Source: Beta vulgaris subsp. vulgaris
Taxonomy: Eukaryota; Streptophyta; Magnoliopsida; Caryophyllales; Amaranthaceae
NCBI RefSeq assembly: GCF_026745355.1
Contig: NC_079206.1
Coordinates: 43,211,104 to 43,275,103, forward strand
Length of the DNA: 64,000 bases
Reading direction: 5' to 3'
Position numbers and translations under genes: made by a program. The notes beneath the pieces are model-generated. The model worked only from the letters and a program-made list of their open reading frames with translations. It did no database searches and was not told where the DNA came from. Shown piece after piece: positions 55,321-64,000 of this stretch. Positions within the stretch are counted from its first letter, which is position 1, and each line of letters begins with the position of its first letter.

Positions 55321-56231
55321 ACAACAATCCACAAGACAAGAAATCATTCTCTTCAATATGCAAATCATTCTACTCAATCGAATCTAAACATCGAAGAACC
55401 CTAAAACCTCTTCGTTCTGAACACTTACCTTCAATTCTTACTTGTTATCCTCAATTTCGATTCTAGATTTAACTCTTTGCCTTAGAATCACCGATTTTCT
55501 CTCTCCATTATTGCTTCAACGTGCGCTAAATCTCTTCGATTCATTGATTTGTCGAGGTCGAAGTTTTTCGCAGGGAATGAATTGCCGATTTTGGTGGCGA
55601 ATTGAATTGCCGGAATTTGATGGCGTTGGATTTGACAAATGCGACGGAGTTGCGTGATGCAGCTAAATCTGGAGAAGTTGTGGTTAAGGAGGTGTAAATT
55701 GAGGTTGGGCTTCTCTATTATAATTGGGCCTGGGCTAGTCTAACTTTAATATTAAAGTTAGGCAGTCTTTCTAAATAATTTGTGAAACTGAATTACACTG
55801 AACTGAACTGGAGTAAATTAAAAATGAGTCCGTACGTCTTCCCTTGTCTCGAGTGCCGCCAAAGATGAATAGTCCCAACCAAGTCAACTGTAACAAAAAA
55901 ATTGCCGTTATCTACAGGTTTATTACCTATTCCTAGACTAGACTAGTCAGTCAGCCTTACTGATTTAAAAATAAAAAAAAACAGCCTTATTGATTTCTTA
56001 GTGCTTTAGATTTTAGCCTCTTCCCTTTCCCTCTCATCTAAGAAGACCCAAATGGCCAAATCAAACAAATAATTGATGATGCACCCCACCTACAATTCTT
56101 CGTCGAAATGCTCAAAATTCCCTTCTTTTTTCGTGGGTTTCTAATCTCCAAAAATTGCGTTTATCAATGAAGTAGCTGTTTCATTTCTTCCAAATTTTGT
56201 GTATAAAAACATCATCTTTTCATTGCAAAAT

Positions 56232-56420
56232 ATGGGTAGAATTAGGAATTTCAACTTCAATATTGAGTTAGTGATGGATTTTTTGAAGCAATTAGCTGTT
56301 GATAGACCTGTTTACTTGCTTTTTGTGCCTTTAATTTCTGCTCTTTGGGTATTTGAGAGATGGGTTTTTTCTGTCTCCAATTGGGTTCCTCTTGCAATTG
56401 CAATTTGGGCTACTCTTCAG
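56232..56420 (+). CDS. SYTF-type gene exon 1
   Basis: 189 bases, residues 1-63, including the membrane anchor. Donor GT at 56421. The ATG at 56232 was preferred because upstream in-frame codons lack an ATG. Confidence 0.88.
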
Positions 56421-59400
56421 GTAATTTTTTTTTTTTTTAATTTTAAAGTATGACTTTTTATTTTATTTTGTTTTATTTTATATGAGCTATGAGAGATTGG
56501 TGTTTTTTTAGTTGCCAAAAAGACAGGCCTTGTTTCATGTAGATCCTTTTCCCCTTATAGTATTATGGTTGGTACTTCCATTCCCCGTTCCTATCAACTA
56601 ATTGTCAATTTTGTAATATTTTATTTTGAAATTAGTCTTTTTTATGTTATTTTTTATTTTAAAATATAATTACTTCATATAATGATATTTGTGCTATAGT
56701 CATATGTTGCTGTATAATTACTAGTTAGTGTTATTTTTTAACTTAAAAAGGTTTTCCAATAATTGAGTATACTTGGCTTTTATCTGCTTGTCGTTTTATT
56801 TTCTTTTATTTTTTGGTCTTGCAATCTTGCGTATTTCTGTGAAACAGTGATGAATTGTTTCAAAGGGTGATATGTTTTTTTTTTTCTTTTAAATTTTTGT
56901 TTACTAGAAGTTGTTTAATATGTTTAGACAAGAATATATAGCATACTTTCACTCTGTTGCAACTCTGAAGATGTAAAATCTGTGCTGTAATCATAAGCTA
57001 TCTATACTGATAATGATATGTCTATTTTTTTATTCATGTTCATTTTGGTTGCAACTTGCAATAACTAGTGGCTAGCTGTAATATGTAGTTAAGTTTGGGT
57101 TGTCAAGTTTGTTTTTTTTTTTTTTCTGAGTTGTAGTTTCTCTCAGGTACTTGAGGATGGAACTGTATTCTTTAACTTTAAGGGCTGGAACATTTATTAT
57201 GATGTATTAGCTCTTTGGTTAAGCTTTCTCGAGAAATTAGACTTTCGAGTCGATCCAAGTCAAGTGCTCCTTACTTTGTAAAGGGACGCCCTCCTTTGGG
57301 TAGGGCGTTTTGCCATAAAAAGGGGATTGTGCTTGCAAGTTTAAAGAGTTCCTTGTATAGGGTTTCATTGATATGAAGAATGAGCTTACTTTTATTAGAA
57401 AGGAAACTAGTCTTATATGCATGCTATGCGTATGAAGTCGTTATCAAAGTTGAATTTCTTGTATAATTATATTGAGTAATAATTTGTTCGAAGTTTTAAT
57501 AAAAAAAAAACAAAATTCATAATAGAATAGAGGTTTAACAATGATTACCCATATTTGATAACATAATGAATCACATGAACATCAAAGCATAATAAAAAAA
57601 AGTAAGGATTACCTTTGGAGCGACAGTGTTCTATTTTTGGTTTGCAGATGGAGAAAAGAAAATAATGGGGAGGAGAAGATGTAGAACGCTGAATAATTTG
57701 GAGCGTTCTACTGTTTTTCATCATATACCCCTTACAAATTCGATTATTCACCGTATACCGCCATTGTTTCAAAAATTCACCATATACCCTTGATTTTTGA
57801 AAAAATGTATAGAGTGCCCTTAATGACTAATGGAAGTTAACTCTATTAGTCATTAATTATACGTTAATTAATTAACCTCAATCAATACTAATTATTTAAA
57901 AATAAATTTTTTAATTTATTTTTCTCCCTCCACCCAAACAACAACCACCACCCCCCAACTACTTTCTCCCTCCTTCCCATCCCACCACCGAGAACCACTC
58001 CCACCACGCCCCACCCTACTCGAAACCACCCTCCCCTTTTTCACCGCCCTAAAAACACAAAGACAATAGCTCCCTCCACCCAGACCATGATCACCATCAC
58101 CAACACCCTCCCCTAATCCCAAAACCTCCCCTTTTCTTTCCCGGCCACCAAACTTCCCCCTCCCCAATCCAGAAACCCCTTTCCTTTCACGGCCACCAAT
58201 CCCGAAAAGTAGCATTGTAATTATCATGCAACCCAGCTGTTGAGGAGAGAGAAGATACGACAAAAGAATAAAATGGGGTCGGTGGTGCAGGTGCGGGGGG
58301 GGGGGGTTTGGCCAGCACACCACCAACCTTCACGATTTTCGTTTGTCTTCATAAGGTATTTTGGTCATATCCAGTGTTGTAACTGCTGTTATGTACCTAA
58401 TTTGTTAGCCAAATAAAGATCTCTCTTGAGTAATACGATTTGGTTAGGAGTCCTGATTAGAATTTAGAATGTATGCTGTGAATAAGTTTCAAATATACTA
58501 TTGGAAACTATATCAGATGAGAGAACCTTGCAAAAGAAACTCATCACCTTATTATGTGATCTGAGCTATGTAAGCAGTTAAGCACCTTGGCTAGTATCTA
58601 CTTGGAAACTGAAACAGAAACATCAGTTCAATATGCAACAATAAGAGGCTGTAATAATTCCTTATGAAAGTTGTGAACTTATACAGATAACTATTGTGTA
58701 TAAATTTGAGTCTAGCAGTACTCAACCAGTAAACGTGAAATAGGTGGAAAGCAAAAGGTATTATGGAGATCTAGAGGTAATAATGAAGAATTGGAACACT
58801 GTAAAGGCGCTTAATCTGATGTAGAATATTTTGTGAGTTTCTCTTAGCATCTGAAATCAAACATCTAGGAAATAGGGAAGCGTGACCTCCATGGAGGCAT
58901 GAAGTTTCTGTGCCATGCACAATACTGAGACTAAGACTAGTAAAAATTGACTTAATTGAGTACTGATTGCTGAGGTGTCCATTGAAAGTTTGAAACTAGA
59001 CTACCCTGGCACTGCGATGTAGATTAAGTCACTGAAACTTCTCTAGGGCGCCAAACTTTAATGGATTCCTATAGATTGATATGAAAATGAAACTTTCGGT
59101 GTTTGAAAATCAGAAAAAAAATTATTTGCTTTCTTACATGAATGGTTACTGATATAGTTCGTCCTTAATTCATCAAATTCTTGTTTCAATTAACTTATGT
59201 CTGTTTTAAAGCCTTGAGGGGTTGAACCCTCATACTATGCATATTTTGAAGCCTGTGTTTTAGGAGATGTGTATCTTATGTAAGCTGTTCATTTGGATAG
59301 TAACTTATATATTGTCAAAATTTCCAGATCCTTTTTATTTTGAGAAAAAAGCTACCTTTGTTTCCATGTTCAATTGTAGGCTGTGTGTTGCCTAATTAAC

Positions 59401-62307
59401 TATATGAGAGTGGGTGTGACTTGTGAGAAGGCAATTTGCTACCGATCTTTCTTAATTATCTTGAAAGTACACCACTTGCATGTAAAAATATGCCTTCTTC
59501 CGGATCTCACTTCGCGAGGGGAATCTTTTGGCTGGTCATAGAATCATTGGAGAAGTTACGTAACTTTTGTTAACACATAATGTATGTGGGTGTATCTCTT
59601 TTTGTTTGTATGGAAGTGTATGTTAACTTTGTACCTTACACAAGACATGGATACATTCACTCCTTGCCTTAAATAGTGCTGAATTAACATGCACTCATGC
59701 AGCTACAAGATACATTAGATATGGGTAAATTTATCTTCTCTAACATGAGGCATTACTCTGGTATTAGTATGGGAGCTATCAACGCAGAATCCTTGCTGAA
59801 GACTTGAATAGGAAATGGAAGCGAGCGATACTAGATGCATCGGTACTCTTTACATATTTAATTTTCAGCTTTACATTCTCATCACATAAGAGAAGCATCT
59901 CTGTCTGACATTTAAGAAACTACACAGCCAACTACTGCACTGGAACACTGTGAGTGGCTGAACAAGTTGTTGCTAGAAGTTTGGCCAAACTTCATTCACT
60001 CTAAGCTGTCATCGAAGTTTTCTTACATAGTTGAGGTTTGTATGCATTCCTTTCCCTTCCCCTCCCTTCATTTATCTTTCATTGCCGTTTCTATGGCAAG
60101 TTCACCATAATTTTATCAGAAAAATTTGACATCCACAAAGTTATATCTTGATTTTTTTATTCTCAATTCTCTACCAATAGCATTTCTCTTTGGAGTTAAA
60201 AAGTATATGATGCCTTACCATTTATTATGACTAGCCTTATATGCAAACTATGCGTGCAAAGTCGAAAAATGAGTGGTAAGTGGTAACTGCTTTTGCAGTT
60301 TGTTAGATCAGTTTTCCCCCTTTTTTTATTTTCAAACTAATAGAGTGGTGGGTGTTGTAGTTTTATTTTCTAGTTAGTGGTATATTGGTAAAAAAGGGTG
60401 GACACCAAAGTCCTCAAGAGTTCCCATATATAATAGAGATATAGTTGGCTTACCATATATCTTGGTTTTTCATATTTTTCCGTTTTTGGATTACGAATTC
60501 CTAACAGATTGTAGCAGATTAAAAGGAATATTTTTTTTTTGGAAGATATATATAATGTGTCTTTACATAGTAGATAGATATCATTTGGGAATTTGCTTCT
60601 TATGAAATTGCAACATGGTATTGTAACAATTCAAATATTTTGCCGCAGCTTGGGATCATTAATCTTTTCTATTATCCAATGGAAATGTTTGAGAAGGGTT
60701 ATACAATCGCCCTGTTTTCAGCATCCTTTGTACATCAAATGATCAAAGTACTCATCATAAATACTAACTTAATTTTCTTTTTTGAATTTCGGGATACATG
60801 ATATTTTGTTCTTGCATGATTATTTACTGTGCTATTTATCCCAGTCATTTTAGAGACAGAAAATATGTTGTGCTGTATTTTGTTATAAATTAGTTCCTTG
60901 GAATGTATAATTATTGTTTAAATCCCCCCATCTCACCCAGGGGGAGCCATTTTAGAGGTCTTTCATATTATGATGTATAAAGCAGGTGTTAAAAGTTAGT
61001 ACAGGTTAGCCACCATAGGTAAACTTACTGTTTTGCTGCTGCCATGTGAACTCTGGAGGCAAAATTTCGGAGGCACAGATATGCTTTTGGTAAGACTTGG
61101 CCTTGATTTGTAAAAATAGGCTGTGTGTGAGGCTTTGGATAATGGTATGAATTTTGCTTTGGAATCTTGGTACTTTTGATTTGAATCAGGACTTTGTTGT
61201 AAACAGCATGATAAATCTACTTAAATGATTCTTCCACCAGTAACATTTAGTAATACAACTATATTTGAATATGCCTGCAGAGACGCTTGAAGTACCGGAA
61301 ACCGAGGCTTGTGGTGAGTAGGGAACTTTTTTCTTACATTTTATTTTCGGTATTAACTGGTAGACATGTGCAGTTGTGTGATTTATTTACTGGTAGTTTT
61401 CAATCTAGGAAAGGTTTGAACTCGAAGAGTTTTCACTTGGCTCTTGTCCTCCTAGCTTGGGTCTTCAAGGGATGCGCTGGTCAACTGTTGGAGATCAGGT
61501 AAGATTTCTGTACTTGCTGCCTTTTTTTCTCCTTTGTTTTTGTTTTTCTTTTGTTTTGAGGTTCAAGTTATTCAAAGGATGTTTTTTTTTCTTTCTAAAA
61601 TCTAGAGAACTGAAGTGCCTCTGAGGGTAGATTTCTGTGTCTGTTGTCTTACTGTCAATCACTTGTAATATTGTCATGCAATATCCACATTAGTGTATCT
61701 TTATGCTGTCTGTGAGTAAGATGGCTTTGGATCTCACAAGAGACTACCTTCATAAGTGAAGATAAGAAGATATTATCGATTGATATTTTTCTTATGTGTG
61801 GCAATGTAGAATATTGTGAAACTATGTGGTTTCTGAAATCATCCTGCAATATTCATTTTGGCTGTTATATTGCAACCCATTACTAAAGCTGTTACATATA
61901 CCTAAACTATTGCATTTCATTTTATGATATTTTGTTCTTCTCTCATTCTCTGAATTTGTCAATTTACATTTAGATGACCTTTGGTTGAGGTAAGCACACA
62001 AGACTCTAATCATGCAAGTCAGCGACTGCACTCATGCAGTCAGAACTTTTGTTTTCTTTGGAGCCAACCCTTCCCGTTATGGACCAATCTTTTGCATAAG
62101 TAGCTGCAATATAGGGATTGAGTTTGTTTCATCTTCAGTTATTGTTGTGATCACTTACCCCAACCTTTTGATTTTTGGCAGAGGATACTGCATACAAGTT
62201 TCATCTGGGAGACTGAAGAGATGAGCATTATGCTGCTTGCTAAACTAGCCAAGCCATTATATGGGACTGCTCGTATTGCCATAAACTATCTCCTCATCAA
62301 GGGTGAT
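56232..62307 (+). CDS. NTMC2/SYTF-type membrane protein with SMP domain, 5' part (6 exons)
   Basis: Exons 56232-56420, 59768-59842, 59928-60035, 61281-61313, 61409-61498 and 62182-62307 are all multiples of three in phase 0, with GT-AG sites, giving the first 207 residues. The ATG at 56232 precedes a hydrophobic hairpin-like anchor (residues 27-63: PVYLLFVPLISALWVFERW... to WVPLAIAIWATLQ). After YGSYQRRILAEDLNRKWKR, the SMP domain begins near 94 (EHCEWLNKLLLEVWPNFI) and continues through FSLGSCPPSLGLQGMRW to MSIMLLAKLAKPLYGTAR. This order matches Arabidopsis NTMC2T3/SYTF. SMP proteins move lipids at membrane contact sites; C2 domains, expected next, lie beyond the window. No frameshift seen. 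Confidence 0.9.
57711..58330. mobile_element. one-ended relative of the long-TIR element at 11908, in intron 1
   Basis: The left end (CATCATATACCCC, ATTCACCATATACCCTTGA, GAGTGCCCTTAATGACTAA) matches the terminal region of the 11908-13078 element. A C-rich block (57930-58200) follows, as in that element. No matching inverted end was found downstream; it is probably truncated. Confidence 0.55.
59768..59842 (+). CDS. SYTF-type gene exon 2
   Basis: 75 bases, residues 64-88 (YGSYQRRILAEDLNRKWKRA...). Acceptor AG 59766-59767, donor GT 59843. Confidence 0.88.
59928..60035 (+). CDS. SYTF-type gene exon 3
   Basis: 108 bases, residues 89-124, start of the SMP domain. Acceptor AG at 59926-59927, donor GT at 60036. 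Confidence 0.9.
61281..61313 (+). CDS. SYTF-type gene exon 4 (33-bp microexon)
   Basis: Eleven codons RRLKYRKPRLV between CTGCAG and GTGAGT. Very short, but the residues are the family pattern and the phase fits. Confidence 0.88.
61409..61498 (+). CDS. SYTF-type gene exon 5
   Basis: 90 bases, residues 136-165, ERFELEEFSLGSCPPSLGLQ then GMRWSTVGDQ. Donor GTAAGA at 61499. Confidence 0.92.
62182..62307 (+). CDS. SYTF-type gene exon 6 (last one in the window)
   Basis: 126 bases, residues 166-207, RILHTSFIWETEEMSIMLLA then KLAKPLYGTARIAINYLLIK and GD. Donor GTATGT at 62308. The next exon is not found up to 64000. Confidence 0.9.
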
Positions 62308-62372
62308 GTATGTTCACAATTATACTTTGTCTATCATCATTCTCATTTCTTTTAAGATGAAGCCATATCATA

Positions 62373-62621
62373 TATTTCGTTTCTCAACAAGTGAAAGACT
62401 TTCCTTATTTGGAATAATCACAATAAGTGCAACCAAGCTCTAAATGGTAAAAAAAATTCACTCTTATTACAAATATGCCATCAAAAAGCAAGAGGGGACC
62501 ACAACTTTTTTGTTCCATCACTTGAATTACTCTACTTTATTGTGGTCCCAACTTTCTCTCTCTACATTCCTTGGTAAGTCCCCACTTTCTCTATGTTTCA
62601 CTTGTTGAGAAACGGAGGAAG
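62373..62621. mobile_element. Stowaway-like MITE in intron 6
   Basis: The left end CGTTTCTCAACAAGTGAAA and the inverse of the right end (CCGTTTCTCAACAAGTGAAA) pair over about 20 bp. The right terminus keeps CTTCCTCC followed by TA; the left has lost those bases. About 250 bp. Confidence 0.75.
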
Positions 62622-64000
62622 TACATATTATGCTATACATTTTGATATGTCTAGAATGGTGATTTTGATCTCTGGATACTTAAAGTGGTTCCTCAAATTT
62701 CCTCTTGTATTGTCATGGTTTTCTCTGTGATAGTGAATTATTGTGGGTCATGTATATTGCTTGCTAACTTTATTCGTGTCAGTAGTGCTGGACATGACTG
62801 TCAACATTAATCTTTTTTGGGCTGCTTCACCTCGTGATCGAGACAATATGGTTGATCTTGCCAATTAACTAGATATTTTTGCTTATTTCTTATTCCTTAT
62901 TTTGTAATGATGAGATTTCTATCAAGGCTTTAGCTGTTCCCATGCGAGGTTTGCTTGGTCCTTCTTCACTTAAATATAGATTTATGTTTTTCTCTCAGTC
63001 TTGATTTTTCAATAAAACAGCTTCTGTATTCTTGTTATATCAGTTTCTTTGGGTCATGGCCTTACTGAATATGCTGCAGTCTTCTCTCCTCTTCCTTTTT
63101 TAAGGATTTTTCTTTTGTTTGAATTTTAAAGAGATGGTATGAGGTTTTAGCTGATAATATTATTAAGTGGCCCATACAACTTTAATGATTATCTTAGTTT
63201 AAGCACTTTTTTGTGAGTTGATTAGTCACTAGGCTGCGAACATTATAATTATGCTAGTGTATACTCATAAATTGCGTCTCCTCAATTCACTATCCGATGA
63301 TTTTAATATATTGTCAGTCCTAAGTAGTCCGAACCAAAGAAAGAGCCAATGAATAACCTAACAATTTGTTTTATGAAAACCCCAAAACCTTTTGGTGCCC
63401 GATTATTTATCCATAATATTTGATTTGTTTTCATGGCCTACTTGTTTCAAAAGTTTAGTATAGAGAGATTCACTAAGGCCTTGGATTTTCGTAACACCCC
63501 AAATAATGATTGAAATGGTAATATTTTCATGCAAAAGTCAATACGGGATCTTTGCGTATATGCGCACATTCTGGACAATTTTTTGCTATTTGGACAAAGG
63601 CTTGCAGTGTGGCGGATTCGAGATTGTTATATTGGGTGGGCTAAAACTATATTAGTTAAATTTTCTTCAAAAACGGTAGTTACATACGTAATATTAAATG
63701 TGTATAAAACTAAAATGTTCATGAAATACAAAAGTCTCTATGGTTTCATAGTTTAGATTTTCCATCAAAAATTAATAATATAAAAATCTACAATATTATA
63801 AGACAATTATATCGTATGAGTTAAATGTGGAAACATAAAAATTGAAGAACTAGATGTTACCACCTTTGTTTATAGTGGAGGTGAGCACTTATATAGGTAT
63901 ATAACAAGCAATGCTATAAAACTTATATTTCCTTTGTTCTTTAAAACATTGTGACATTTTGACTCTTATGTTTGCTAACATGCGATTTTGACCATCATAT
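62622..64000 (+). other. intron 6 of the SYTF-type gene, continuing off the window
   Basis: T-rich intronic DNA. A GTAACACCCCAAA word at 63492 resembles a gypsy LTR start but nothing after it supports an LTR. No exon recognised. Confidence 0.5.

Noticed and set aside
57916..58326. Gly-rich 136-codon minus-strand frame
   Set aside because: Low-complexity C-rich block within a truncated element in an intron.
63492..63760. Gypsy LTR starting at GTAACACCCC
   Set aside because: No supporting LTR features, end or duplication follow within the window.

Overview
The window is nuclear DNA from a flowering plant. Genes are interrupted by GT-AG introns, and most of the sequence is retrotransposons, MULE/hAT/Stowaway-type DNA elements and their remnants. 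The style of the LINE and the gypsy elements suggests a eudicot, perhaps Caryophyllales/Amaranthaceae; this is an impression and was not tested.

Only two host genes can be supported, and they are divergently oriented. The first is a minus-strand gene (start codon 50525, stop 25524) whose six exons join in phase to a 379-residue protein with an N-terminal targeting-type leader, an OZ/VAR3-type conserved core and three RanBP2-type zinc fingers. Only 1140 bases are coding, but the gene spans 25 kb because four of its five introns are filled with transposons. Its three fingers are split by introns at exactly the same codon and phase. The second is the 5' part of a plus-strand gene (start 56232, continuing beyond the window) for an NTMC2/SYTF-type protein: N-terminal membrane anchor plus the beginning of an SMP lipid-binding domain. 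The C2 domain exons lie outside.

Layout: 1-1873, part of a minus-strand LTR retroelement carrying two different tandem arrays; 2480-8577, a dead minus-strand L1-type LINE with a young small LTR element (TRIM, 2777-3905) inside its 3' UTR; 8578-16239, non-coding repeats (convergent inverted repeat, a three-copy array, a long-TIR element with telomere-like termini, LTR and hAT remnants); 16245-21545, a minus-strand Ty1/copia element with perfect target-site duplication but broken ORFs; 22354-25447, an internally deleted Ty3/gypsy element inserted just downstream of the zinc-finger gene; 25524-50525, the zinc-finger gene, with an 8.2-kb Athila-like element lacking pol (28906-37100), two hAT-like elements of one family and several long-TIR elements in its introns; 50782-53790, a MITE and a pararetrovirus/LTR-like fragment with inverted primer-binding sites in the intergenic space; 56232-64000, the SYTF-type gene.

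Part of the window's interest is structural: several elements are delimited to the base by matching target-site duplications (TRIM ttcct, copia ttcta, gypsy gttgc, Athila-like tgtgt, hAT-like gtatcagg and gctataag). All percentages and alignments were made by eye.
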